Source: Anaerolineaceae bacterium (GTDB taxonomy: Bacteria > Chloroflexota > Anaerolineae > Aggregatilineales > Phototrophicaceae). Taken from it: DNA of 64,000 nt. Below are positions 27,689 to 37,322 of this stretch, in pieces; within the stretch, counting starts at the first letter, position 1; each line of letters starts with the position of its first letter. The notes beneath the pieces were generated by a model. That model did not search any database, was not told the DNA's origin, and worked only from the letters and a program-made list of their open reading frames with translations. Both the position numbers and the translations under genes were made by a program. Where the stretch lies: positions 992,001-1,056,000 of the forward strand of contig JAPPOB010000010.1 of assembly GCA_028818375.1 (NCBI GenBank), read 5' to 3'.

Positions 27689-28873
27689 CTACAACTCCAG
27701 ATCGACAATATGCAGTTGACGCGTGCCATCGGCGGCGATCGCGTCCACGCAGACCTGGTCGCCACTGCGGTTCCAGCGCGGATGCAGGTCGCAACGCAGG
27801 TCGCCACTTAGCCAGGAAGGCTGCTGCATGTCAAAGCGATGCAGCACCTGCACAGCCTCGTCTTCCACCCGTACAAGCAGGAGCAGCTTTTCCAGCGTCG
27901 TGCCTACATTGCGGTCGGTGACCATCCAGCGGCCGTCCGGCGAAAAGGTCATGTGTCCGTCAAAGTCCAGCTGGCCGCCGCCCATGGGACGCAGCTCCGC
28001 CCCTTCCCGGTCCGCCAGCATGAAGTGCTGCCGCGTACCCCTTTCCTGCGGGCTGGTCGTCGTGCAGGTGACCGCCATGCTCTCGTCGTCGCGCCAGTCC
28101 AGATGCGAGACAAAGCCGCCAAAGTCGATCAGGCAGCGCAGCTCGCCGCCGTCCATGGCGCCGGTGTACAGGGCGCTTTGCAAGTGGGTGTTCTCCACGC
28201 CGCCGGCCCAGGCGCGCGCCAGAAAATAGAAACGCGTGCCGGAGGGATTGATGGTCGTGTGGTTGAACCACATGTGCCGTTCGCGCAATTCCGGGTGCCG
28301 CCCGACCAGCTGTTCCCACACCTCATGGATCGAGTAAAGCAGGGTCACCTCGCCGCTTTGCATGTCGAGGCGGAAGATGCCGTCTTTTTCGGGGTGCGGA
28401 TCGTCCGGGTAGGGGTCCTCCGCGCCCTGGTAACCGACGACCTTGCGCAATCGCCCCATACGTCCATAGTCGAGGCACAGCGCGTATCGTCCGTCACGGC
28501 TGAGTACGTTGATGGGCCGCGGCAACAGGCGCCGTTCACCGCTCTCGATGTCATGCACCACGGTGACCAGGCGACCGTCCACGCGGTCGTTGTGGACGAC
28601 TTCGCGGCCCGGCGCCGCAGGGTTCCAGTAAAGCCAGGTGCCCTGCTGCAGGTTCCAGGCGTCAGTGGTAGTGACCGGCGTGAATTCGCCGCTCAGCGCA
28701 TCGGCCAGACCGATGACGCCGCGCTCCCCCGGCAGCGGCAAATGGTCCTGAAACTCGCTCTCGATGCACAGCAAGTGCGTCTCGGCCGGGTTCCAGATCG
28801 GTACGCTGTAGTAACCAAAGAAGTGATGCCGCGGCCCCCTGGTGAGCGTGCGCACCCTGTGGCGACTGTTCAC
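27689..28873 (-). CDS. Beta-propeller protein of unknown function (TolB/Ogl-like)
   Basis: About 394 residues, all beta, with repeated propeller blades (SGEFTPVTTTDAWN, SGERRLLPRPINVLSRDGRYAL, SGEVTLLYSIHEVW, FSPDGRWMVTDRN, LHPRWNRSGDQVCVDA). It resembles the fold of its two Ogl-like neighbours but lacks their Q-x2-H-x-H metal motif, so lyase activity is not supported. No signal peptide. The start is taken as a GTG at 28873 (VNSRHRVRTLTRG) because GGGGAGGG precedes it; a longer frame upstream has no homology-like content and runs into a hairpin. Its stop is 5 bases from the GTG of copy 2, so the three propeller genes look like one transcript. Confidence 0.78.
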   Translation of the reverse strand: MNSRHRVRTLTRGPRHHFFGYYSVPIWNPAETHLLCIESEFQDHLPLPGERGVIGLADALSGEFTPVTTTDAWNLQQGTWLYWNPAAPGREVVHNDRVDGRLVTVVHDIESGERRLLPRPINVLSRDGRYALCLDYGRMGRLRKVVGYQGAEDPYPDDPHPEKDGIFRLDMQSGEVTLLYSIHEVWEQLVGRHPELRERHMWFNHTTINPSGTRFYFLARAWAGGVENTHLQSALYTGAMDGGELRCLIDFGGFVSHLDWRDDESMAVTCTTTSPQERGTRQHFMLADREGAELRPMGGGQLDFDGHMTFSPDGRWMVTDRNVGTTLEKLLLLVRVEDEAVQVLHRFDMQQPSWLSGDLRCDLHPRWNRSGDQVCVDAIAADGTRQLHIVDLEL

Positions 28874-28895
28874 TGCCCTCCCCTTGCTGTCAGTT

Positions 28896-28932
28896 ACAAA
28901 CGAACCGGGGCAGGCTTGTTGCCCTGCCCCGG
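28896..28932 (-). terminator. Hairpin with U-rich tail after the second solute-binding protein gene
   Basis: On the minus strand CCGGGGCAGG (complement of 28923-28932) pairs perfectly with CCTGCCCCGG (complement of 28905-28914) around an 8-base loop, followed by TTCGTTTGT. It lies between the binding-protein stop (28959) and the propeller gene, and would let part of transcription end there. Confidence 0.7.
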
Positions 28933-28958
28933 CCATGAAATCCACGTCATGCGCCCGC

Positions 28959-30932
28959 TTACATCGAGGATTTGAAGAAGAACTGCTCAGGGTAGGCGAC
29001 GCGGATGTTACGCAGCGAGGTGTCGTCGACGATGTCGTTGGGCACGTTGTGCATGCTGTTGGTGACGATCACCGGTTGCGGCGCCTCGCCCACGGTGCCG
29101 ATGGCGAAGGGCGCCTCGGCGTGCACACCCATCAGTTCCTGCATCAGGGCGGAGCGCTTTTCGGCGTCCGGCTCGACAGTGACCTGTTCCCAGAGGGCCC
29201 AGATGCGGCGGATCGGATGGTCCTCCGGCGGTTCCTCGCTGTTGGCGCCGCCAGTCCGCCAGCGATTGTATTTCGGCGCCCAGACCTGCTGCGGCGAATC
29301 ACCGATGTAGGAGCGCGGATCGGCCTGAATGATCAGGCTGCGGTCGACGTCCCAGGTGCCGATATCCACCTGGTTGTTGAGGGCGCGCTCCTGGTAGAGC
29401 GAGCGCTCGACGCCGTCTTCGATGACGTTGAGGCCTATGGCGCGCCAGTAGCCGATAACCTGACTGATTTCGTCCAGCCAGGTCTGGTTGCCCACCTGCG
29501 AGTGCAACAACTGGAAGTTGATTGACTCACCGTCCGGCGCCGTGCGGAAGCCGTCCCCGCCCATCGCCATGCCGATCTCGTCCAGCAGGGCGTTGGCGCG
29601 ATCAGGGTCGTATTCCGTCCAGCGCTGTTCCAGTTCGGCGCTGAAGTCCGGCGAACCCGAGACCGGGCTGCCCTGACGCGGTTCCAGCAGGCCGTCGTAG
29701 ACCAGTTCGTTGATGGCAACCCGGTCGATCGCCACCGACAGGGCCTCACGGAAGCGCGGATCGCTGAAGAGGGCGCGCTTGCGCGGGTCGTCGCTGCTGG
29801 TGTTGGGATGGTAGGCGTTGGTGGTGGCGCCCCTCCACAGCAGTACGCGGTAGCCGCCCGCCTCTTCATTTTCCTTGTAGAGCGTGAAGTTGCCCGCATT
29901 GACGTGCCGCACCTGCATGTCGATCTCGCCCTGGGTAACCCACAGGTCGAAGATGGCGTTGTCCTCAAAGAGCTTGTGCTCGATGCGGTCGATGTAAGGC
30001 AACTGCTGGCCCGTCTCGTCCACACTGTAGAAGTAGGGGTTGCGCACCAGCACGATCGGATCGTTGAAAGGCAGCGGCTTTTCCATCCACCAGGCGTGCA
30101 TGACCGGCACGTCCGGGTTGGTGGCCCACCAGGAAATCGGACCGCGCGGTGTGCCGCCGGTACCGAAGAGCTCCTGCCAGGTGGCCACCTCGTTGGCCGC
30201 CACTGCCGCGTCGATCATTTCCTGATTGGCATTTTCGTGGTCCTGGACGAACTGCGAGAGGTAATGCGCCGGCGCGGCCATGGTCGGCCCGCCGTGCTGG
30301 CCCTCGGTGTCGTCGCGCGCCACCTTGAAGGGCAGCAGCGGACTGGGCGCGCCAAGTTTCAGGGTGAAGGTCTCATCGTCAGCGATATCGATCTCAAGGT
30401 TCTGGCCGCCCACGTTCAACACAGAGCGCGTGGCGCCGATTTCGCCATTCTGATACCAGTCGTACCAGAATTGCACGTCTGCGGTGGTGAAGGGATGACC
30501 GTCCGACCACTTCATGCCTTCACGAATGTGGAAGGTGTATTCGGTCGAGTCTTCGTTCTGCGACCACTCGTCATAGAGACCGGGCACGATAATGACGTTG
30601 CTCAGGTCCTCGGTGTACTGAAAGTGCAGGCCAAAGGCGTAGAAGAGCTTGGCCGGCCCCTGCATGTCGGCGCGACCCTTGAAGCCGCGACGCCAGGTCC
30701 CGCCGTATTCGCCGATCTCCTCGAAGACCGGGATCACGCGCGGGTTGGATGGCAGACGCTCCTCCACCGGCGGCAGGCCCATATCATCCAGCATCGGCGC
30801 CTGGGAATACATCATGTCCTGGGCGACCGCGGGCACGGCCTGGAGCAGTGGCGTGGCCGCCACTCCGGCTGCCGCCGCGCCGGCGACGGATTTCAGGAAT
30901 TGTCTGCGATCAAGCGTATGTTTCTCAACCAT
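28959..30932 (-). CDS. Family 5 extracellular solute-binding protein with Tat signal
   Basis: A 657-residue exported binding protein of the Opp/Dpp class. The N-terminus has a twin-arginine signal (LDRRQFLKSVAGAAAAG) and a cleavage region near AVPAVAQ, unlike the Sec signal of the other binding protein. Family core: GMKWSDGHPFTTADVQFWYDW, then DPRFREALSVAIDRVAINELV. It is followed by a terminator-like hairpin. No permease genes of its own are next to it; it may use the permeases at 18630-20572 or lack a partner since the loss of others. Start ATG at 30932 after GAGAGG. The promoter with a palindromic spacer lies about 130 bases upstream. Confidence 0.92.
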   Translation of the reverse strand: MVEKHTLDRRQFLKSVAGAAAAGVAATPLLQAVPAVAQDMMYSQAPMLDDMGLPPVEERLPSNPRVIPVFEEIGEYGGTWRRGFKGRADMQGPAKLFYAFGLHFQYTEDLSNVIIVPGLYDEWSQNEDSTEYTFHIREGMKWSDGHPFTTADVQFWYDWYQNGEIGATRSVLNVGGQNLEIDIADDETFTLKLGAPSPLLPFKVARDDTEGQHGGPTMAAPAHYLSQFVQDHENANQEMIDAAVAANEVATWQELFGTGGTPRGPISWWATNPDVPVMHAWWMEKPLPFNDPIVLVRNPYFYSVDETGQQLPYIDRIEHKLFEDNAIFDLWVTQGEIDMQVRHVNAGNFTLYKENEEAGGYRVLLWRGATTNAYHPNTSSDDPRKRALFSDPRFREALSVAIDRVAINELVYDGLLEPRQGSPVSGSPDFSAELEQRWTEYDPDRANALLDEIGMAMGGDGFRTAPDGESINFQLLHSQVGNQTWLDEISQVIGYWRAIGLNVIEDGVERSLYQERALNNQVDIGTWDVDRSLIIQADPRSYIGDSPQQVWAPKYNRWRTGGANSEEPPEDHPIRRIWALWEQVTVEPDAEKRSALMQELMGVHAEAPFAIGTVGEAPQPVIVTNSMHNVPNDIVDDTSLRNIRVAYPEQFFFKSSM

Positions 30933-31064
30933 GAATACTCAACCTCTCATCCTTCTTCTGACTGATTCCAGGGCCGGAATAAAGCTTCAGGCCCTTCATG
31001 AACGTTGGCTGCTGAGCCACCTCCCCGGCCAGGGGCCGTTTGACACCACTCGCCTGCAGACAAA

Positions 31065-31093
31065 TGTATACCCGTTTTGAACGGGCATTGCAA
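31065..31093 (-). promoter_or_regulatory. Promoter of the Tat-exported solute-binding protein gene
   Basis: On the minus strand TTGCAA (complement of 31088-31093) and TATACA (complement of 31065-31070) are separated by exactly 17 bases. The predicted start near 31058 leaves a leader of about 125 bases. Confidence 0.6.
31071..31085. promoter_or_regulatory. Palindromic operator candidate inside the promoter spacer
   Basis: CCCGTT-TTG-AACGGG, a perfect 6-base inverted repeat with a 3-base centre, fills the -35/-10 spacer of the preceding promoter. A repressor bound here would block RNA polymerase, as expected for substrate-induced sugar loci. No regulator gene is in the window. Confidence 0.5.
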
Positions 31094-31130
31094 AACGACC
31101 GAATTCCCCGGCCGGTCACCCTGCGCCCCG

Positions 31131-33011
31131 TTACACGGTCAGTGGTGCAATATCCAGTCGGATGCTGCCCTCCTGACGGGGCTCGCGAAACGAGAAAATG
31201 ACGCGCCGCAGGTCCCGCTTCTCCACAAAGAGCGCCACCTGGGGCACGAACTCCGTCCGCAGTTGCAGGGCTCCGGCGTCGTAGTCCACCCGCAGGGCCG
31301 CCCGTTCGCCGCGAATGACGACCTGGCCCGCGCCCTCCTCAACCTCGCCGAAGGTGATCAGCACGCTCTCCAGCATGCCGGGGCCGCTGGCAAATTGGAC
31401 CTCGTCCAGCAGCTCTATGCGTCCGGCAGGACAGTCACGCTGCAGCACGACCGTCCTGCGCAGCGACTCCAGGTCCGCAGCCTCGTCCCAGGCGTCGGCC
31501 AGCTCCAGCCTGAGAAGGTCTTGAGTCTCGTCGGCGCGATGTTCGAGCAGACGCGCGTGATAGCCGGAGTCGCTTCTTCTGTCGCCATGGCGCACGTGGG
31601 TCAACGGACCCTGCATCTGCCCGTTGGGCACCGGACAGGAATGACCGAAGGACTGGTTGACCAGCAAATCGTAGCGCCCGGCCCCGAAATACTCGCGACT
31701 GAAGCGTCCACGGCCTGGATCGACGATCAGGTTTTCGCGACCATGGTGCACGATGATCGAGCCCAGGTCGTTCTGGTTGTGCATCTCGCCATTGTGACCG
31801 CCCTTCGCCACCAGTACCAGCGCATCCGGGTCCGTCGGGTCCCGGCGCGCGAACATCCAGTGCATGCCGCTGTAGAAATCGTGACGGGCTGGCACAAAGC
31901 GTTCATCACCCACAACGTCCGGCTGCGCGGCGCGCCACAACAGACTGCGCAGGTCCCATGTCAGGGGCGCCTCGCGCCAGTCCATTCCCATACGCAGGTG
32001 TTCGCGGGCCAGGGCATGCAACTCCGGTATGTCAAGCCGTTGCGCCAGCCAGTCGATCAGCCACAGGGGACATTCCATGTCTGGATGAATGTCGGAGATT
32101 TCGGCCCATTTGCCGGGACTGACCAGGGTGCGCAGCGGAAAGCGGGCGATGTCGCGCATGCGCTGCTCGTCACCGAGAAAGCTGAGACGGCCATTGGTCC
32201 TCTGCTCCAGCAGCGCGGCGGCCATGATGAAGTTGCCAAAGCCGAAGCCCCAGCAGGAGACGCCCTCGGTCGAACCGCCGTCGCATTCGAAGCCGTCAAT
32301 GAAGTCCGCCAGGGAATGCGCCGCCCGGATGACCATCTCCGCCAGGCGCGCCGGGTCCGGCTCCAGGTGCAGCGCTGCCGTCAGCAAATTGCCGTTGCAA
32401 ACACCGTTCCAGTTGTTGACCGTACGTTCCTCCAGGCTGTACATCCAGTGAAAATCATGGCGCTGCAGCCAGGGCGTGAACAGGCGGCGGTCCATTTCAT
32501 GGCGAATGCGCACACCGAGCGCCGGTTCCATCTCTGCGCCCAGCAAGAAGTCAAACTCGGCAAGGTAGGCGCCGGTCATCGTGGCCATCAGGTCGATGTG
32601 CGGCCGCTCCATGTCCGTCAGGGCCCGCTGATGGGCCGCGATCGCCCAGGTGCTCTCCTCACAGATGGCCCAGGCCGTGTCAAGCAGCGGATCGATAAAG
32701 CGACCCTCGAACTCAAGACACTCCGCCAGCGTCATCCAGTTCAGTCCGCGCCGACGCAGACCCCAGTTCCTGTCATAGGCATTGCGCTCACCGATGCGCT
32801 GGAATTCCAGAAAGAGCGTGGCCGGCAGGTCCGTGATGCCGGCGCGGGCCGCCTCTTCTCCACGCTGGATGAGTCGCCGGCATTCTTCCTCACCCAGACC
32901 GGCACGGACCGCCTCCCAGGCGTCGCGGTCCGCCGCCGGCGGAAAGGGAGGGCCCGGCTCTTCCTCGCGCAGCGCGCGCTCCACCTGGATGCTGTTCAGG
33001 TTACGCAACAT
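31131..33011 (-). CDS. Heparinase II/III-family polysaccharide lyase-like protein
   Basis: A 626-residue protein with the two-part architecture of heparinase II/III and alginate/oligo-alginate lyases. An (alpha/alpha) toroid spans about 1-370 (EERTVNNWNGVCNGNLLTAALHL and DGGSTEGVSCWGFGFGNF are typical), and an antiparallel beta-sheet domain about 390-626 carries HNGEMHNQNDLGSIIVHHG, the family's conserved His/Asn block, and FSREYFGAGRYD. No signal peptide is evident, so it probably works on imported oligosaccharides. The start at 33011 (MLRNLNSIQVE) has AGGGAGG. Uronate-containing substrates such as pectin, alginate or glycosaminoglycan fragments are plausible; the neighbouring Ogl-like genes favour pectin-type material. 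Confidence 0.82.
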   Translation of the reverse strand: MLRNLNSIQVERALREEEPGPPFPPAADRDAWEAVRAGLGEEECRRLIQRGEEAARAGITDLPATLFLEFQRIGERNAYDRNWGLRRRGLNWMTLAECLEFEGRFIDPLLDTAWAICEESTWAIAAHQRALTDMERPHIDLMATMTGAYLAEFDFLLGAEMEPALGVRIRHEMDRRLFTPWLQRHDFHWMYSLEERTVNNWNGVCNGNLLTAALHLEPDPARLAEMVIRAAHSLADFIDGFECDGGSTEGVSCWGFGFGNFIMAAALLEQRTNGRLSFLGDEQRMRDIARFPLRTLVSPGKWAEISDIHPDMECPLWLIDWLAQRLDIPELHALAREHLRMGMDWREAPLTWDLRSLLWRAAQPDVVGDERFVPARHDFYSGMHWMFARRDPTDPDALVLVAKGGHNGEMHNQNDLGSIIVHHGRENLIVDPGRGRFSREYFGAGRYDLLVNQSFGHSCPVPNGQMQGPLTHVRHGDRRSDSGYHARLLEHRADETQDLLRLELADAWDEAADLESLRRTVVLQRDCPAGRIELLDEVQFASGPGMLESVLITFGEVEEGAGQVVIRGERAALRVDYDAGALQLRTEFVPQVALFVEKRDLRRVIFSFREPRQEGSIRLDIAPLTV

Positions 33012-33031
33012 GCTGCCTCCCTTATGTGGTT

Positions 33032-35959
33032 TCAGGCCGGGTCGCCCAGGGCCTCCGGTCGTGCCAGAACTGGCCGCAGCCATTGCCCGGTGTAACTGGT
33101 CTCCTGCAGGGCGACGTCCTCGGGGGTACCGGTGGCGATGACCTCGCCACCGGCGTCTCCGCCCTCCGGCCCCAGATCAACGATCCAGTCGGCCACCTTG
33201 ATGATGTCCAGGTTGTGCTCGATAACCAGTACAGTGTTGCCGTTGTCGACCAGCTGCTGCAAAACGGCGATCAGGCGCTTGACGTCGGCCGCGTGCAGAC
33301 CCGTGGAAGGCTCGTCGAGGATGTAGAGCGTCTGGCCGGTGGCGCGCTTCGCCAGTTCACGACTGAGCTTGACGCGCTGTGCCTCGCCGCCGCTGAGCGT
33401 GGTGGCCGGTTGACCGATGCGAATGTAGCCCAGGCCCACCGCGTCCAGAGTCTTCAGCTTGTTAAGAATGGGAGGGATGTTGGCGAAAAATTCCAGCCCT
33501 TCGCTGACGGTCATGTCCAGCACGTCGGCGATGCTCTTGTCACGATAGCGCACTTGCAGCGTCTCGCGATTGTAGCGCGCGCCCCCGCACACCTCGCAGG
33601 TGACGTAAATGTCGGGCAGGAACTGCATCTCGATCTGCAATTGCCCCTGCCCCTGGCAATTCTCGCAGCGGCCGCCCTTGACGTTGAAGCTGAAACGTCC
33701 GGGCATGTAGCCGCGGATTTTGCTCTCCGGCAGTTCGGCGAAGAGTTGGCGAATGCTGTCAAACATCTTGGTGTAGGTGCCGGGGTTGCTGCGCGGCGTG
33801 CGCCCGATGGGACTCTGGTCGATGTTGATGATCTTGTCGACGTGCCCGGCCCCGTCCAGCGCTTCCAGCGCGCCGGGTCGTTCCCGACTGTTGTTCAGGC
33901 GTCGCGCCAGCTGACGGTAGAGGGTGTCGATCATCAGGGTGCTCTTGCCGCTGCCGCTGACGCCGGTGATGCAGATCAACGTGCCCAGCGGCAAACTCAC
34001 GTCGATGCCCTTGAGGTTGTTCTCGCCGGCGCCGCGCATGACCAGTTCCTGGCCGCTGCCGGGTCGCCGGGACTCCGGCACGTCGATGCGCAGGCGACCG
34101 GAGAGATAGGCGCCTGTGAGGCTTTCCTCAGTCTGCTCCACCTGCTCCGGCGGACCCTCGGCGACCACCTGGCCGCCGCGCTCGCCGGCGCCCGGCCCCA
34201 GATCGATCAGCCAGTCCGCGGAGCGCATGGTCTCCTCGTCATGTTCGACCACCAGCAAGGTGTTGCCCAGGTCGCGCATACCCCGGAGCGTGTCGATGAG
34301 GCGGGCGTTGTCGCGCTGGTGCAGGCCGATTGAAGGTTCGTCCAGCACGTAGAGCACGCCGGTCAGACGGCTGCCAATCTGCGTCGCCAGGCGGATGCGC
34401 TGCGCCTCCCCGCCGCTCAGCGATCCGGCGAAGCGCGAAAGCGTCAGGTAGTCCAGCCCCACGTCGTTGAGGAAGCGGGCGCGCGCGCTGATTTCATTCA
34501 ACACCTGTCGCGCCACGAAGCGGTCCCGCTCGCCGAGGACGGCGCCATTTTGCGAGGCCTGTTCACCGCGCAGGCCCTGCACCCAGTCAAGCAGGGCCTT
34601 GACGGTCATGGACGTGGAATGATGGATCGTCTTGTCGGCGATCGTGACCGCCAGCGCTTCCGGTCGCAGGCGCTGCCCCGAGCAGGTCGGACAGGGCGTG
34701 CGCACCATGCACTCCTCAATGCGATCGCGAATGAAGTCCGACGCCGTCTCGCGATAACGGCGATTCAGGTTGTTGACGATTCCCTCAAAGCTGGTGGTCC
34801 AGCTGCGCGTCTGGCCCTGACTGTTGCGATACTGCACTTCCAGGCGGCGCTTGCCGAGCCCGTACATGACAGCGTCCTGCTGCTCCGCCGTCAGGTCGCG
34901 CCAGGGCGTGCGCAGGTCAAAGTCCATGTCCCGCGCCAGGGCCCGCATCATGCCCTGGGTCCAGCCGGAAGATTCGGTCAGATTCCAGCCGTTGGCGTCA
35001 ATGGCCCCTTCGGAAATCCCCAGTTCCGGGTTCGTCACCAGGTTCGCCGGGTCGATCTCCAGTCGGAACCCCAGGCCCTGACAGTCCGGGCAGGCCCCTT
35101 TGGGCGTATTGAAGCTGAAAAGCCGCGGTTCCAGTTCCGGCAGGCTGCCATGGCCGTTGACACAGGCCAGATGCTCGCTGAACAGGATGTCCACGGGCTG
35201 GGCCGCGTCCGTGACGTCATTGATGACGACGAGTCCCTTGCCGAGCTCCAGCGCAGTCTCTATGGAATCCGTCACGCGGGTGACAAAACCGCGCGCGTCC
35301 TCCGTGTCCGGGTCGTCGTGGTGACGGATAATCAGGCGGTCGACGACGATTTCGATGTTGTGGATTTTGTAGCGGTCGAGCGCGATCTCCTCTTCCAGTT
35401 CGCGCACTTCCCCGTTGACGCGCACGCGCTGGAAGCCGGCCCGGCCGATTTCCTCCAGGACGCGTTCGTGATGCCCCTTGCGGTTCTGGATCACCGGCGC
35501 AAGGATTTGCGCCCGCGTTCCGTCGGGCAGCGCCAACACGGCATCCACGATCTGCTGGGCGCTTTGCGCCATCACCTCGTCGCCGCAGACCGGACAGTGC
35601 GGCACGCCAATCCGCGCGAAGAGTAGCCGCAGATAGTCGTAGATTTCGGTGACCGTGCCCACCGTGGAACGCGGATTCTGGCTGACGCCGCGCTGGTCGA
35701 TCGAGACCGCCGGACTCAGCCCCTCAATCTGGTCGACGTCCGGCTTTTCCATCTGCCCCAGAAATTGCCGCGCGTAGGCGCTCAGGCTCTCGACATAGCG
35801 CCGCTGGCCCTCGGCAAAGATGGTGTCAAAGGCCAGTGAGGACTTGCCCGAGCCGGAGAGCCCGGTGATGACGACCAGACTGTTGCGCGGGATATCGACG
35901 TCGATGTCCTTGAGATTGTGTTCGCGCGCGCCGCGCACCACAATCTTGTCCAGCGCCAT
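33032..35959 (-). CDS. uvrA: Excinuclease ABC subunit A
   Basis: A 975-residue UvrA, the damage-recognition ATPase of nucleotide excision repair. Two ABC modules are visible: Walker A motifs [20 protein letters not shown] near the N-terminus and [18 protein letters not shown] in the second half; signature [16 protein letters not shown] and [17 protein letters not shown]; zinc-binding [19 protein letters not shown] and CENCQGQG clusters. [25 protein letters not shown] is near-invariant in the family. The start at 35959 ([17 protein letters not shown]) has GCGGAG. The open frame continues 500 codons antisense through the thiolase gene, which is a coding shadow. It has its own promoter in the divergent gap. 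Confidence 0.98.
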   Translation of the reverse strand: MALDKIVVRGAREHNLKDIDVDIPRNSLVVITGLSGSGKSSLAFDTIFAEGQRRYVESLSAYARQFLGQMEKPDVDQIEGLSPAVSIDQRGVSQNPRSTVGTVTEIYDYLRLLFARIGVPHCPVCGDEVMAQSAQQIVDAVLALPDGTRAQILAPVIQNRKGHHERVLEEIGRAGFQRVRVNGEVRELEEEIALDRYKIHNIEIVVDRLIIRHHDDPDTEDARGFVTRVTDSIETALELGKGLVVINDVTDAAQPVDILFSEHLACVNGHGSLPELEPRLFSFNTPKGACPDCQGLGFRLEIDPANLVTNPELGISEGAIDANGWNLTESSGWTQGMMRALARDMDFDLRTPWRDLTAEQQDAVMYGLGKRRLEVQYRNSQGQTRSWTTSFEGIVNNLNRRYRETASDFIRDRIEECMVRTPCPTCSGQRLRPEALAVTIADKTIHHSTSMTVKALLDWVQGLRGEQASQNGAVLGERDRFVARQVLNEISARARFLNDVGLDYLTLSRFAGSLSGGEAQRIRLATQIGSRLTGVLYVLDEPSIGLHQRDNARLIDTLRGMRDLGNTLLVVEHDEETMRSADWLIDLGPGAGERGGQVVAEGPPEQVEQTEESLTGAYLSGRLRIDVPESRRPGSGQELVMRGAGENNLKGIDVSLPLGTLICITGVSGSGKSTLMIDTLYRQLARRLNNSRERPGALEALDGAGHVDKIINIDQSPIGRTPRSNPGTYTKMFDSIRQLFAELPESKIRGYMPGRFSFNVKGGRCENCQGQGQLQIEMQFLPDIYVTCEVCGGARYNRETLQVRYRDKSIADVLDMTVSEGLEFFANIPPILNKLKTLDAVGLGYIRIGQPATTLSGGEAQRVKLSRELAKRATGQTLYILDEPSTGLHAADVKRLIAVLQQLVDNGNTVLVIEHNLDIIKVADWIVDLGPEGGDAGGEVIATGTPEDVALQETSYTGQWLRPVLARPEALGDPA

Positions 35960-35991
35960 GCCAACTCCGCTGCAGTTTCTTCGGACCCTCA

Positions 35992-36020
35992 ATTCTACGG
36001 GCGCCAGGTCGGGCTGACAA
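35992..36020 (-). promoter_or_regulatory. uvrA promoter
   Basis: TTGTCA (complement of 36015-36020) and TAGAAT (complement of 35992-35997) with 17-base spacing on the minus strand; predicted start near 35985, leader about 26 bases. No LexA-like palindrome is seen nearby. Confidence 0.7.
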
Positions 36021-36088
36021 GCGCGGAAGCCCGCTGGACCGCGTCCTCCCGCCTGCCCCTGAATCGACAGGAATTGAGAGCGTCGCCA

Positions 36089-36097
36089 TGCTATAGT
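36089..36097 (+). promoter_or_regulatory. Extended -10 promoter of the thiolase gene
   Basis: TGC-TATAGT, an extended -10 placed 33 bases before the thiolase ATG. A TTGAGA lies only 12 bases upstream, too near to act as a -35. Confidence 0.5.
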
Positions 36098-36130
36098 GCC
36101 GGCAGGGCCCTCGCTCCCGGAGCAGATTTC

Positions 36131-37288
36131 ATGCGCGATGTATTCGTCCTCGGTATCGGCCAGACGCCCGTCGGGGAGTGGTGGGACCGAAGCCTGCGCG
36201 ATCTGGCGGCTGACGCCCTGCAGGCCGCCGTCACCGACGCGGGCGTTGACCTGCCCCAGGCGCTCTTCGTCGCCAACATGCTGGCGGCGCGCATCAGCAA
36301 CCAGACGCAGCTGGGCGCCCTGATCGCCAGCCACGTCGGCTGGCGCGGGCTGGAGGCGACCACCGTGGAGGCGGCCTGCGCTTCCGGCGGAGTCGCGATT
36401 CAGGCTGCCGTGCGCGCCATCGCCAGCGGCATGCTGGACCTGGTCGCCGTCTGCGGCGTGGAGAAAATGACCGACGCCACCGGCGGCCCGGTCACCACGG
36501 CCCTTGCCACCGCCGCCGACGCCGATTTCGAGGGTGCTCACGGCGCCACCTTCGTCGCGCTCAACGCGCTCATCATGCGCCGCTACATGCATGAGCATCG
36601 AATCGCCCACGAGGCCTTCGCGCCCTTCAGCCTCAATGCCCACGCCAATGCCGTGCACAACCCCTGCGCCATGTTTCGCCGCGCCATCACCATGGAGACC
36701 TGGCGGCGCGCGCCGATCATTTCCGACCCCGTCAACCTCTTTGACAGTTCGCCCGTCGCCGATGGCGCGGCGGCCTTGATCCTCGGCTCGGCCGATCTGG
36801 CGCGCGCCTCCGGCAAGGCCCCCTTGCGCGTGTTGGCCAGCGCCTGCGCCACCGACAGCGTCGATCTCGCCAGTCGGGGTGACCCGATCGACCTTCACGC
36901 CGCCCGGCTGAGCGCGCAGCGGGCCTGTGATCAGGCCGGCCTCGGGCCAGGGGACATGGACGTCTTTGAGTTGCACGACGCCTTCTCCATCATGGCCGCG
37001 CTGAGCCTGGAAGCGGCCGGTTTCGCCAAACCGGGCCAGGCGACGCAACTGGCCGCAGACGGGGAAATTTCGCCACAGGGCCGCATACCCATCTGTACGC
37101 TGGGCGGCCTGAAGGGACGCGGCCACCCCGTCGGCGCGACCGGCGTCTATCAAATGGTCGATCTGGCCAGGCAATTGCGCGGCGATGCCGGCGCGGCCCA
37201 GGTGCCGGGGGCGGCCATCGGCATGGCGCAGAACATCGGCGGCACGGGCGCCACGGTGGTCACCCACATTCTGGCCGCCGACGACTGA
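36131..37288 (+). CDS. Thiolase family protein (acetyl-CoA acetyltransferase-like)
   Basis: A 385-residue thiolase-fold enzyme. The acyl-accepting Cys83 is in VEAACASGGVAIQAAV, and the catalytic His is in KGRGHPVGATGVYQ. The C-terminal loop reads MAQNIGGTGATVVTHIL, as in archaeal and SCP2-type thiolases, instead of the CxG motif of classical thiolases; the second catalytic cysteine is therefore not visible. A DUF35 partner, common beside this subgroup, is absent. It starts at an ATG preceded by GGAGC and is followed after 34 bases by the IlvD/Edd gene, probably as one operon. It could cleave or condense beta-ketoacyl-CoA; substrate unknown. Confidence 0.88.
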   Translation: MRDVFVLGIGQTPVGEWWDRSLRDLAADALQAAVTDAGVDLPQALFVANMLAARISNQTQLGALIASHVGWRGLEATTVEAACASGGVAIQAAVRAIASGMLDLVAVCGVEKMTDATGGPVTTALATAADADFEGAHGATFVALNALIMRRYMHEHRIAHEAFAPFSLNAHANAVHNPCAMFRRAITMETWRRAPIISDPVNLFDSSPVADGAAALILGSADLARASGKAPLRVLASACATDSVDLASRGDPIDLHAARLSAQRACDQAGLGPGDMDVFELHDAFSIMAALSLEAAGFAKPGQATQLAADGEISPQGRIPICTLGGLKGRGHPVGATGVYQMVDLARQLRGDAGAAQVPGAAIGMAQNIGGTGATVVTHILAADD

Positions 37289-37322
37289 AGCGCTCTTCAA
37301 TCGCACAAAGAGAGGATGTCCT

